From Vicia villosa (taxonomy: Eukaryota; Streptophyta; Magnoliopsida; Fabales; Fabaceae): a DNA stretch of 64,000 bases. Position 1 is the first letter of the stretch, and the number at the start of each line of letters is the position of its first letter. The translations under genes and the position numbers were made by a program. Under the pieces are notes generated by a model, which had not been told where the DNA came from, made no database searches, and saw only the letters and a list, made by a program, of their open reading frames with translations. Shown piece after piece: positions 10,918 through 21,220 of the stretch. The stretch lies in NCBI RefSeq assembly GCF_029867415.1, contig NW_026705779.1:310001-374000 (forward strand). Direction: 5' to 3'.

Positions 10918-12878
10918 TGTAACACCCGTATAATTTTAATATTAATTTAATTGGAATATTGAATTAATAATTAGAATTATAAAGATTTCGTGAAAATAAT
11001 GAATAAATAATAGTTTATGGCATTTGGGCCATATGAGGAAATAGTAAAGATGGGGGTGTGGTTTAGTAAAACTTTCACTAATCTCAATATTATTATTTTT
11101 CATAAAATAATTGGGAATTGGGAAGAAAGAACGTGAAAGAACAGAAGTTGGAACGAGGAACGTGACGGAGAACTGTAGAGGGAGAGACCAAGAACCAAGA
11201 CTTTTAGCCGAGGTAAGGGGAGACTCTCCATTTAATCTCTTTTATCGTATTATAGGTGATAGTATCGATTAGAAGTATGGTTGGATCCATTGATTCTATA
11301 TTCTAAAATTGTGTATGTGTTCATCATTGAAATTTGGACTGGGAATCCCTAATAACTGATAGATTTAGGGTATGACGAATGAAATTGATTATAGAATCAT
11401 ATACTGTGGTTGTGGATGAATTCGTATGCTGTTTAGATGTGAATTTTCTGGTTTTTAGACTCAAAATCGTGGACTGGTATGAGTAAAAACGAATGGGTTT
11501 TGGACTGTTACGAAGTTGCAGGTTCCGGGCAATTTTTCTGGTGTTTCGCGTATGAAACAGTGCCATACGCGTATGGGATGAGGTCATACGCGTATGAGGG
11601 ACACTCCCAAGGGGCTATACGCGTATGATACGCAGGTGCCCTGTCCCAGATACCTAGTACTGGTGTCTTGCGTATGAAGAGCGTATGAGGATGCTCATAC
11701 GCGTATGGAAGTTTTGAAAGAGGAAAAATTATTCTGGTGATACGCGTATGGCAGGACTGGTACGCGTATGAGATTGCTTTTAGGCAAATCCAATCCTGTT
11801 GAAATGCGTATGACACGCGTATGGGACATAGAGATACGCGTATGGATGCGTATGGGCATCATGATACGCGTATGGACGCTGTGTGTGCAAACTTCTGTTT
11901 TGTGATTTTTCTGGAAAGTTCAATGATGGGTAACTTTCGATCTGTGGGCCTGTTTTGTGTGCTGTTTGAGAATAGGTAAACCTTGTGATGTGATCTGTGG
12001 TTTACTGATATATTGATTGTATTGAATGATGGTAATGTATATATGAACATGCTTGATAACGATGATGAATGATGATGGAATGAGTATAGATGATGCTACT
12101 CATAGGATGATGATGATGGAAGTATGTTGTATATGTGTTGCATGCATTCATAAACATTGATGAGGTTTGAATCCTAGATGATGAGAGGATTCAGTGAATG
12201 GCAAAATTCCCATTGTGTGGAATTTGTGCTGGCAGGGCCGTATCTGGATGTTGATAGATCGGTCGGTGGATGATTTCCACTGGTGATGATTGGTACCACA
12301 TGCATAGTGTCAGTTTCATACATGTGCATGATTTGTTTATCACATGATGATATATGTTATATGATGACTGTCTGTTTATCTGTGGATGTGCGAATGATGA
12401 TTTGTCTGAATATGAAACAGTTGGGTGAACGATATAACTATGATATGTTATTATTTATGATGCAATAACATTGGTTAACTGCGATGAGACTCACCCTTAC
12501 TTGTTGTCATTTTTCAGATTGAGGATAGCGATGCAACTTGGTGAGGATTAGCTCATAAGTCGGTTATTAGTTATCGAGTCGGTGTCATGCTCTAGTAGTT
12601 GTAACACTGGGAACGTGTTGTTTTGGAGTTTTGGATTATAACTCTATTTTGTTTTGTTATTTGAAGTCTTATACATTAAATGATGAATGTTGACTTGATG
12701 AATTAATTCCGCTGTGCAAAACATGATTTTGGTTAATGAGTTATAATTTCAAACGTTTTAGTGAATGCATGACATGTACCAATGTGGTTTTTTTTACTTA
12801 TGAATTGTGACACCTCTTGCATGCTTACTCTGATTTATTAATTGTTTAATTGCCGCGGGTTATTAGAGGGGTGTTACA
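10918..12878 (+). repeat. Tekay 5' LTR
   Basis: 1,961 bp, TG...CA. It contains a dense cluster of CATACGCGTATG palindromes at 11546-11876. It directly precedes the primer site with a 4-nt spacer. Confidence 0.93.
11546..11876. repeat. cluster of CATACGCGTATG palindromes in 5' LTR
   Basis: Nine copies of ACGCGTATG, mostly extended to the 12-bp palindrome (C)ATACGCGTATG, plus about six half-sites (GCGTATG), within 330 bp. The ACGCGT centre fits the CGCG-box consensus bound by plant CAMTA factors (established motif; binding here is inference). Spacing is irregular. Confidence 0.85.
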
Positions 12879-12882
12879 ATAG

Positions 12883-12894
12883 TGGTATCAGAGC
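12883..12894 (+). other. primer-binding site, tRNA-iMet type
   Basis: TGGTATCAGAGC lies 4 nt after the 5' LTR and is complementary to the 3' end of initiator tRNA-Met, the usual primer for minus-strand DNA synthesis of chromoviruses. Confidence 0.95.
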
Positions 12895-13015
12895 ATAGTC
12901 GGTCGTTGTGACCAGATTCTTTGCATCTTAGTGTCAGTCTTTCCTGTGTATGCGATTAATACGAGTTATTGTCGATACTTTTGTTTTGACTGGATTGTTT
13001 GTGCTAAGCAGAACA

Positions 13016-15334
13016 ATGGCTGGAAGAGGAGGAAGAAATAATGATGCTATCGCTGAGGCTCTGGGCATGATTGCTGGTGTGCTGGGAGGGAATGCCAATG
13101 GAGCTGCGATTGGTGCTGACAGGCAGCTGAACAGTTTCCAGAGGAACAATCCTCCATTGTTCAAAGGCACGCATAATCCTGAAGATGCTCAAAAATGGCT
13201 TAAGGAGATCGAGAGGATTTTCAGAGTCATTGACTGTGCTGAGGATCTCAAGGTGAGGTATGGTACTCATATGTTATCTGAGGAGGCTGATGACTGGTGG
13301 ATGTCAACCAGAGCTGAACTGGATGCTGATGGTATAGCAATTACTTGGACTGTATTTAGAAGGGAATTCCTGAGGAGGTATTTTCCTGAAGACGTCAGGG
13401 GCATAAAGGAAGTTGAATTTCTGGCACTGGTTCAAGGCAATATGTCGGTACCAGAGTATGCGGCCAAGTTTGTCGAACTGGCAAGGTACTATGTGCACTA
13501 CAATGAGGATGAAGCCAGTGAGTTCTCGAAATGTGTCAAATTTGAGAATGGTCTTCGTGATGAGATCAAGCAAGGTATCAGGTACCAGAGAATCCGGAGA
13601 TTTGTTGACCTTGTAGATTGTAGTAGAATCTTTGAGGAAGATAACATCAAGATGAAGTCATCTCACTCTCGCGAGTTGGTTGACAAGAAAGGAAAGAAAC
13701 ATATGGATAGAGGTAAGCCATATGGTAGAGGCAAAGCTGCTGATTGGAAGAAACCCAGTGGGGGAGATTCCAGTGCTCGTATCAGATGTTACAATTGTGG
13801 CGAGATGGGACATCGTAGGAATGAGTGCAAGCTTGATCAGAAGAAATGTTACAAGTGCGACCAAGTGGGTCATATTGTTGCTGATTGCAAGAAGAGGGTT
13901 GTGACTTGTTATAACTGTGGTGAAGAGGGTCACATCAGTCCGAATTGCCCTAAGCCGAAGAAGAACCAATCAGGAGGAAAGGTTTTTGCTTTGACCGGGT
14001 CAGAGACTACTCCAGATGACAGGTTGATTAAAGGTACGTGTTTCATTCATGGCACACCTTTAGTTGCAATTATTGATACTGGACCAACTCATTCTTTTAT
14101 TTCTTTGGATTGTGCTGAGAGGTTAAATCTTGAAATATCTGACATAAATGGAAGTATGGTTATTGACACTCCTGCGTCGGGTTCAGTAACTACTTCGTCT
14201 GCATGCCTGAATTGTCCGGTTGACATTTTTGGTAGAGAATTCGGGATGGACTTAGTGTGCCTTCCGTTGAAGCAACTCGATGTAATCCTGGGAATGAACT
14301 GGTTGGAATTCAACCGTGTTCATATCAACTGTTTTACGAAGACGGTAATTTTTCCTGAAGAGGTTAGTTTTGATAGTCTGGAAATGACAGCTAGGCAAGT
14401 GAATGAGGCTATCGGGGATGGTGCAACAGTGTTTATGTTGTTCGCATTGATGGAGGTGAAAGAAAAAGTGGCGGGTAGCGAGTTACCTGTGGTATGTGAA
14501 TTTCCAGAAGTTTTTCCAGAAGAAGTGAACGAATTGCCACCGGAAAGAGAAGTGGAGTTTTCTATTGATTTGGTTCCGGGAACTAGTCCAGTGTCGATGG
14601 CACCGTATCGTATGTCGCCGTCTGAATTGGCTGAACTCAAGAAGCAGTTAGAGGAATTGCTTGAGAAGAAATTTATTCGTCCTAGTGTTTCGCCATGGGG
14701 TGCGCCTGTGTTGCTGGTAAAGAAGAAAGAGGGTTCCATGAGGCTGTGTGTGGATTACAGACAATTGAACAAGGTTACTATCAAAAATCGGTATCCATTG
14801 CCAAGGATTAATGATTTGATGGACCAGTTGGTTGGAGCACGTGTGTTTAGTAAGATTGATCTGAGGTCTGGGTATCATCAGATACGTGTGAAAGATGACG
14901 ATATTCAGAAGACTGCTTTTAGAACGAGGTATGGACATTATGAGTATTCTGTGATGCCGTTTGGAGTTACTAATGCACCTGGTGTTTTTATGGAATATAT
15001 GAACAGGATCTTTCATCCTTATCTCGACAAGTTTGTAGTGGTGTTTATAGACGATATCCTGATATATTCCAAGAGTAAGGAAGAACATGCAGAGCATCTC
15101 AGAACTGTGTTAGAGCTGTTGAAAGAGAAGCAACTTTTTGCCAAACTGTCGAAGTGTGAATTCTGGTTAGAGGAAGTCAGTTTTCTTGGGCATGTGATTT
15201 CTAAGAACGGTATTGATGTTGACCCTACAAAGATAGAAGTTGTGTCTCAGTGGGAAGCCCCGAAGTCAGTGTCGGAGATTCGTAGTTTTCTTGGTCTTGC
15301 GGGTTACTACAGAAAGTTCATTGAAGGATTTTAA
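13016..15334 (+). CDS. Tekay gag-protease-reverse transcriptase (ends at premature stop)
   Basis: The ATG at 13016 (MAGRGGRN) is preferred to the in-frame ATG at 12950, which adds a hydrophobic leader untypical of gag. Domains in order: capsid-type gag (about residues 35-215, [20 protein letters not shown]), three CCHC zinc knuckles (about 257-310: [42 protein letters not shown]), aspartic protease ([11 protein letters not shown], about 353), reverse transcriptase (about 530-710) with [33 protein letters not shown] and the catalytic FIDD motif (about 677). The frame stops at TAA 15332-15334 inside the RT-RNase H connection; the following sequence is in the same frame, so this is a single nonsense change. 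Gag forms virus-like particles in the cytoplasm; the enzymes act inside them. Confidence 0.92.
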   Translation: MAGRGGRNNDAIAEALGMIAGVLGGNANGAAIGADRQLNSFQRNNPPLFKGTHNPEDAQKWLKEIERIFRVIDCAEDLKVRYGTHMLSEEADDWWMSTRAELDADGIAITWTVFRREFLRRYFPEDVRGIKEVEFLALVQGNMSVPEYAAKFVELARYYVHYNEDEASEFSKCVKFENGLRDEIKQGIRYQRIRRFVDLVDCSRIFEEDNIKMKSSHSRELVDKKGKKHMDRGKPYGRGKAADWKKPSGGDSSARIRCYNCGEMGHRRNECKLDQKKCYKCDQVGHIVADCKKRVVTCYNCGEEGHISPNCPKPKKNQSGGKVFALTGSETTPDDRLIKGTCFIHGTPLVAIIDTGPTHSFISLDCAERLNLEISDINGSMVIDTPASGSVTTSSACLNCPVDIFGREFGMDLVCLPLKQLDVILGMNWLEFNRVHINCFTKTVIFPEEVSFDSLEMTARQVNEAIGDGATVFMLFALMEVKEKVAGSELPVVCEFPEVFPEEVNELPPEREVEFSIDLVPGTSPVSMAPYRMSPSELAELKKQLEELLEKKFIRPSVSPWGAPVLLVKKKEGSMRLCVDYRQLNKVTIKNRYPLPRINDLMDQLVGARVFSKIDLRSGYHQIRVKDDDIQKTAFRTRYGHYEYSVMPFGVTNAPGVFMEYMNRIFHPYLDKFVVVFIDDILIYSKSKEEHAEHLRTVLELLKEKQLFAKLSKCEFWLEEVSFLGHVISKNGIDVDPTKIEVVSQWEAPKSVSEIRSFLGLAGYYRKFIEGF

Positions 15335-17377
15335 AAGTTAGCATTGCCGTTAACTAAACTAACTAGGAAGGGACAAGCTTTTATTTGGGATGCCAAGTGT
15401 GAAGAAGGATTCCAAGAGCTGAAGAGGAGGTTGACTAGTGCTCCTATCTTGATTTTTCCGAATCCGACAGAATCATTTGTGGTTTATTGTGATGCGTCAC
15501 TGATGGGTCTAGGCGGTGTATTGATGCAGAATCAACAAGTAGTCGCTTATGCGTCGAGACAACTCAAAGTGCATGAAAGGAACTATCCGACTCATGATTT
15601 AGAGTTAGCAGCTGTAGTTTTTGTTTTGAAGTTGTGGCGGCACTATTTGTATGGTTCGAGATTTGAGGTATTCAGTGATCATAAGAGTCTGAAGTATCTC
15701 TTCGATCAGAAAGAGTTGAATATGAGGCAGAGAAGGTGGTTAGAAGTTCTGAAAGATTATGATTTTGGTTTGAATTACCATCCTGGTAAGGCAAACGTCG
15801 TGGCTGATGCATTGAGTAGGAAGACCTTGCATATGTCTATGCTAATGGTGAAGGAATTGGATTTGATTGAACAATTCAGAGACTTGAGTTTAGTGTGTGA
15901 AGGTACTCCTATTAGTGTCAAATTGGGTATGCTGAAGCTGACTAGTGGTATTCTTGAAGAAATCAGAGAAGGTCAGAAAGCTGATGTTGGATTGATTGAT
16001 AAGTTGACTTTGATCAATCGAGGCAAGAGTGGTGAATTCAGAGTCGACGAGAATGGTATACTGAGGTTTGGTGACCGAGTTTGTGTTCCTGATATTGATG
16101 AACTCCGGAAGCGTATTTTGGAAGAAGGACACCGTAGTGGACTGAGCATTCATCCTGGCGCTACCAAGATGTATCATGATTTGAAAAAGTTGTTTTGGTG
16201 GCCTGGTATGAAGAAAGAAGTTGCTGAGTTTGTGTACTCTTGTTTGACTTGCCAGAAGTCGAAGATTGAGCATCAGAAACCATCTGGGTTGATACAACCG
16301 ATGTTTATTCCTGAGTGGAAGTGGGATAGCATATCAATGGATTTTGTTTCGGGTTTGCCGAGAACTGTCAGAAATTGTGAAGCTATCTGGGTCGTGGTAG
16401 ACAGATTGACGAAGTCTGCACATTTTATACCGGTGAGAATGGATTATCCGATGGAGAAGCTAGCTCAGTTGTATATTGAGAAGATAGTTAGTCTACATGG
16501 TATTCCTTCAAGTATCGTGTCAGACAGAGATCCGAGGTTTACGTCTAAATTCTGGGAAGGTTTACAGAAAGCTTTGGGTACTAAGCTGAGATTGAGTTCT
16601 GCTTATCATCCGCAGACTGATGGACAGACTGAGAGGACGATTCAGTCGCTAGAGGATTTGTTGCGCGCTTGTGTGTTAGAAAAAGGAGGCACTTGGGATA
16701 GTTATCTGCCTTTGATTGAGTTTACCTACAACAACAGTTATCATTCGAGTATCGGTATGGCTCCGTTTGAGGCTTTGTATGGTAGAAGGTGTAGGACGCC
16801 GTTGTGTTGGTACGAGTCTGGTGAGAGTGCTGTGATTGGTCCAGAAATTGTACAACAGACTACGGAGAAGATTAAGATGATTCAGGAGAAGATGAAAGCT
16901 TCTCAGAGTCGTCAGAAGAGTTATCATGACAAGAGGAGGAAAACGCTTGAGTTTCAAGAGGGAGACCATGTGTTTATGAGAGTTACTCCTATGACAGGTA
17001 TTGGTCGGGCATTGAAGTCAAAGAAGTTGACTCCACGTTTTATTGGACCATTCCAGATTTCTGAAAGAGTGGGAGAAGTGGCATATCGTGTCGCTTTACC
17101 ACCGACGCTTGCAAACTTGCATGATGTGTTTCATGTGTCTCAGTTGAGGAAATACATTTTAGATTCGTCCCATGTGATCCAAGTAGATGATGTACAGGTG
17201 AAAGACAACTTGACGGTTGAGACTTTACCTGTGAGGATAGAGGACCGAAGGCTGAAACAATTGCGGGGCAAGGAAATAGCTTTGGTCAGAGTAGCTTGGG
17301 GAGGACTAGCTGAGGGAAATGATACTTGGGAGCTAGAGAGTCAGATGAAAGACTCTTATCCAGAACTTTATACTTGA
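15335..17377 (+). pseudogene. Tekay RNase H-integrase-chromodomain, downstream of the internal stop
   Basis: In frame with the upstream ORF but separated by the TAA at 15332, so it would be translated only by readthrough. Order (residue counts from 13016): RNase H (CDASLMGLGGVL near 826, SDHKSLKYLF, DALSRK), integrase zinc finger HHCC (GHRSGLSIHPGATKMYHD to CLTCQKSK, about 1038-1080), DDE core (SMDF near 1108, SDRDPRF near 1169, TDGQTERTIQSLE near 1205), then a C-terminal chromodomain-like segment (RIEDRRLKQLRGKEIALVRV...WELESQM, about 1406-1450). Chromodomains of this clade are thought to steer integration to heterochromatin. No other frame damage was noticed. Confidence 0.9.
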
Positions 17378-17407
17378 GGTATGTTTTCGAGGACGAAAAC
17401 TCTTTTA

Positions 17408-17419
17408 GTGGGGGAGAGT
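17408..17419 (+). other. polypurine tract of Tekay element
   Basis: GTGGGGGAGAGT lies directly before the 3' LTR (starts 17420). It would prime plus-strand DNA synthesis. Confidence 0.85.
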
Positions 17420-19380
17420 TGTAACACCCGTATAATTTTAATATTAATTTAATTGGAATATTGAATTAATAATTAGAATTATAAAGATTTCGTGAAAATA
17501 ATGAATAAATAATGGTTTATGGCATTTGGGCCATATGAGGAAATAGTAAAGATGGGGGTGTGGTTTAGTAAAGCTTTCACTAATCTCAATATTATTATTT
17601 TTCATAAAATAATTGGGAATTGGGAAGAAAGAACGTGAAAGAACAGAAGTTGGAACGAGGAACGTGACGGAGAACTGTAGAGGGAGAGACCAAGAACCAA
17701 GACTTTTATCCGAGGTAAGGGGAGACTCTCCATTTAATCTCTTTTATCGTATTATAGGTGATAGTATGGATTAGAAGTATGGTTGGATCCATTGATTCTA
17801 TATTCTGAAATTGTGTATGTGTTCATCATTGAAATTTGGACTGTGAATCCCTAATAACTGATAGATTTAGGGTATGACGAATGAAATTGATTATAGAATC
17901 ATATACTGTGGTTGTGGATGAATTCGTATGCTGTTTAGATGTGAATTTTCTGGTTTTTAGACTCAAAATCGTGGACTGGTATGAGTAAAAGCGAATGAGT
18001 TTTGGACTGTTACGAAGTTGCAGGTTCCGGGCAATTTTTCTGGTGTTTCGCGTATGAAACAGTGCCATACGCGTATGGGATGAGGTCATACGCGTATGAG
18101 GGACACTCCCAAGGGGCTATACGCGTATGATACGCAGGTGCCCTGTCCCAGATACCTAGTACTGGTGTCTTGCGTATAAAGAGCGTATGAGGATGCTCAT
18201 ACGCGTATGGAAGTTTTGAAAGAGGAAAAATTATTCTGGTGATACGCGTATGGCAGGACTGGTACGCGTATGAGATTGCTTTTAGGCAAATCCAATCCTG
18301 TTGAAATGCGTATGATACGCGTATGGGACATAGCGATACGCGTATGGATGCGTATGGGCATCATGATACGCGTATGGACGCTGTGTGTGCAAACTTCTGT
18401 TTTGTGATTTTTCTGGAAAGTTCAATGATGGGTAACTTTCGATCTGTAGGCCTGTTTTGTGTGCTGTTTGAGAATAGGTAAACCTTGTGATGTGATCTGT
18501 GGTTTACTGATATATTAATTGTATTGAATGATGGTAATGTATATATGAACATGCTTGATAACGATGATGAATGATGATGGAATGAGTATAGATGATGCTA
18601 CTCATAGGATGATGATGATGGAAGTATGTTGTATATATGTTGCATGCATTCATAAACATTGATGAGGGCTGAATCCTAGATGATGAGAGGATTCAATGAA
18701 TGGCAAAATTCCCATTGTGTGGAATTTGTGCTGGCAGGGCCGTATCTGGATGTTGATAGATCGGTCGGTGGATGATTTCCACTGGTGATGATTGGTACCA
18801 CATGCATAGTGTCAGTTTCATACATGTGCATGATTTGTTTATAACATGATGATATATGTTATATGATGACTGTCTGTTTATCTGTGGATGTGCGAATGAT
18901 GATTTGTCTGAATATGAAACAGTTGGGTGAACGATATAACTATGATATGTTATTATTTATGATGCAATAACATTGGTTAACTGCGATGAGACTCACCCTT
19001 ACATGTTGTCATTTTTCAGATTGAGGATAGCGGCGCGACTTGGTGAGGATTAGCTCATAAGTCGGTTATTAGTTATCGAGTCGGTGTCATGCTCTGGTAG
19101 TTGTAACACTGGGAACGCGTTGTTTTGGAGTTTTGGATTATAACTCTATTTTGTTTTGTTATTTGAAGTCTTATACATTAAATGATGAATGTTGACTTGA
19201 TGAATTAATTCCGCTGTGCAAAACATGATTTTGGTTAATGAGTTATAATTTCAGACGTTTCAGTGAATGCATGACATGTACCAATGTGGTTTTTTTTACT
19301 TATGAATTGTGACACCTCTTGCATGCTTACTCTGATTTATTAATTGTTTAATTGCCGCGGGTTATTAGAGGGGTGTTACA
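17420..19380 (+). repeat. Tekay 3' LTR
   Basis: 1,961 bp, same length as the 5' LTR, so there are no net indels. Differences are mostly transitions, several within CG contexts. It ends at 19380, followed by the TSD CCTTG. Confidence 0.93.
18048..18378. repeat. cluster of CATACGCGTATG palindromes in 3' LTR
   Basis: Counterpart of the 5' LTR cluster at an offset of 6,502 bp. The repeat pattern is preserved, with a few substitutions such as one half-site changed to GCGTATAAAG. Confidence 0.85.
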
Positions 19381-20105
19381 CCTTGGAGCTGAGAAGATTT
19401 TCCAAGGAAGAAACACTCCCCTCGTAGAGAAAAATCATCCCCTGGGAAAGCTATTGAATTTTTTTATTAGGGCCAAAAAGGGGGGAAAGAAACCATTTGT
19501 AAGAATAGGAAGATCGGGAAGGAAAATGCCAATATATTTCATCTATTACTAGTTATCTTCCAAGTACAAAGATTCCTCAAAAGGGACGATGAAGAGGAAA
19601 TAACTGAGGTGATAACCATCAGCAAAGAATAGGGGAATGTTTCGAACAGGGAACTAGAAAAACTTATCTTTGTATTATGGGATAGTGAAAAGTTATGAGG
19701 GATACCAAAAAACATCTTTCCTCTACTGATAACGGATACCATATCCAACTTTGATGTCTCTAGGATCCTCATTAACGATGTAAGTTTTTACGATATCATG
19801 TACGCATGTCTCTTTGAAAAGCTAGGACTGAAGAAGGAGAAGTTGTGGCCCTATTAAGGATCCGACTTGTAGGATTTCAGTGGCACTGTAACTCTCCCTT
19901 AGAGGTATATCGAGCTGATGGTCTCCTTGGGAGAGGTAAAACATACAAGTAAGGTTGACCTGCAACTTTTAGTGGTTCCATACAAAAACGTATATATATG
20001 TATTTTGGGTAGGTCTTTCGCACAAACTTTAGATGCATTGGCTTCCTCGGTACATCTCAAATGGAATTATCACAAAATTTAACACAGTAGCTTATGAACA
20101 ACCTC
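19381..20105 (+). pseudogene. decayed Tat protease region
   Basis: Resumes the Tat element after the Tekay TSD. Fragments RILINDVSFYDIMYACLFEKLGLKKEKLWPY and YMYFG*VF..NFRCIGFLGTSQMEL follow the Tat protease pattern (RVLVDxGSSxDILY...KLGL; YNAILGRPxLNALGAVxSTxHLxLKFP). The catalytic Asp region is altered and stops are frequent. No RT/integrase is found downstream; the element is truncated near 20105. Confidence 0.6.
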
Positions 20106-20145
20106 TAAAAAACTTCTGAGATAATTTTGAATACAAATGGAGGAT

Positions 20146-20585
20146 TATTGAAATATTTGAGAATGTTGGTGTGTGAATTGAATAAATCTAGAAGTCTCGC
20201 ATATGATAGTTTTCACATAATAGGAGTGTTTATATAATGGAGATATGGAACTTAGGATGCGTTCCAAGGAGTGATTAATGTTGTAATTGGAAGATGACAC
20301 AATCAACATGACCACCATAAGCGTGTTGCCTCTGTTGTGTGTCTGGCCAGCTTGGTAGAGCATGTGGTTGTGATGTGTGGTGTATTAACTTTGTAATAAA
20401 CTAAAACCTTAAATTTTTATTTTATTTTTAATGATTTTGTAATTTTGGTCCATATTTTCTCCACATCACATTTTTTACACTTCAGTATGCATTGTGTGCA
20501 CGCCTATTTGTGTCCTCGATAAATTAACATATTCAAACATATTCATTTGTCCTATTTTATTGCGACTTGATTAGGTTGTCTGTTT
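20146..20585 (+). repeat. dispersed LTR-like repeat, copy A (left part)
   Basis: Preceded by a purine-rich AAATGGAGGA like a polypurine tract. Closely matches 35832-36290 (TTGAATAAATCTAGAAGTC, ATGACACAATCAACATGAC, TTATTGCGACTTGATTAG). Split at 20585 by the TRIM nest; its continuation is at 31008-31260. Probably a copia LTR, but the 3' terminus is not clear. Confidence 0.6.
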
Positions 20586-20805
20586 TGTTGGGGCTATTCG
20601 AGGGGTCAACAGGAGATAGCATTTTCATAGTGGGGTATTTTTTTCCTTTTAAGAAACTCACTTTTGTGAGAGACACACCACATACTCACCCAAAACCTTA
20701 AGGTGATACATGTGTGTGGGTTCTCCCACTTATGAATGCTTAAGTCTTCATATTTTTAACCAATGTGAGATTTCTTCATACTACTCACACCTGTTATTCT
20801 CAACA
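20586..20805 (-). repeat. TRIM LTR 1
   Basis: 220 bp. Shares ACACACCACATACTCACCCA and CACTTATGAATGCTTAAGTC-like blocks with LTRs 2 and 3. Followed by the first internal region (20806-20969). Confidence 0.75.
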
Positions 20806-20969
20806 CTCATCCTCAAGTGTGAGCCTATCCATAATGCTTCCCCTCAAGCAGGAGCTCTTTACACTTGTATCATCGTTGATACTTTTCAACATGCCACCTT
20901 CCATCCAATAGGGGATTTTGATACAAGTGAGTATATCCCTTCACTCGAACCAAAGGCTCTTGATATCAC

Positions 20970-21184
20970 TGTTGGGGATATTCGAGGAGTCAACTAGAGG
21001 GAGCATTTTCACATAGGGTTTTTTTCCTTTTGAGCAACACACCTTTGTGAGAGACACACCACATACTCACCCAAAACCTTAAGGTAATAGGTGTGTCATT
21101 TATCCCACTTAGAAATGCTCAATTCTCCATATTTCTAATTGATGTGGGATTTTCCCACACTACTCACACTTGTTATTCTCAACA
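20970..21184 (-). repeat. TRIM LTR 2
   Basis: 215 bp, TGTTGGGGATATTCGAGGAG...TCTCAACA. Next to it on the left lies the degenerate primer site (minus strand), on the right the second internal region split by the 2.9-kb solo LTR. Confidence 0.75.
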
Positions 21185-21220
21185 TTTCTCCTTAAGTGTG
21201 AGTCTATCCATAATGCTCCT

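Larger units (their letters stand above)
10918..19380 (+). mobile_element. full-length Tekay-type chromovirus (Ty3/gypsy), 8,463 bp
   Basis: Complete element with perfect TSD CCTTG (10913-10917 and 19381-19385), two LTRs of equal length (1,961 bp) starting TGTAACACCC and ending GGGGTGTTACA, an initiator-tRNA-Met primer site, a gag-pol frame ending in a chromodomain-like region, and a polypurine tract. LTR length, three zinc knuckles and chromodomain-type C-terminus point to the Tekay/Del clade. About 26 substitutions between the LTRs by eye (about 1.3%) suggest a recent insertion. One stop codon in pol makes this copy probably non-autonomous. Confidence 0.93.

Noticed and set aside
11546..11876. 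Regularly repeated short motif resembling a CRISPR array
   Set aside because: Repeats are about 12 bp, palindromic, irregularly spaced and inside a plant LTR; there are no cas genes.
12883..12894. Possible tRNA-iMet gene piece
   Set aside because: Only the 12-base primer complement is present, correctly placed after an LTR; no cloverleaf.
13304..15097. Several 67-149 codon antisense ORFs over the Tekay gag-pol
   Set aside because: Shadows of the coding frame; no domains.
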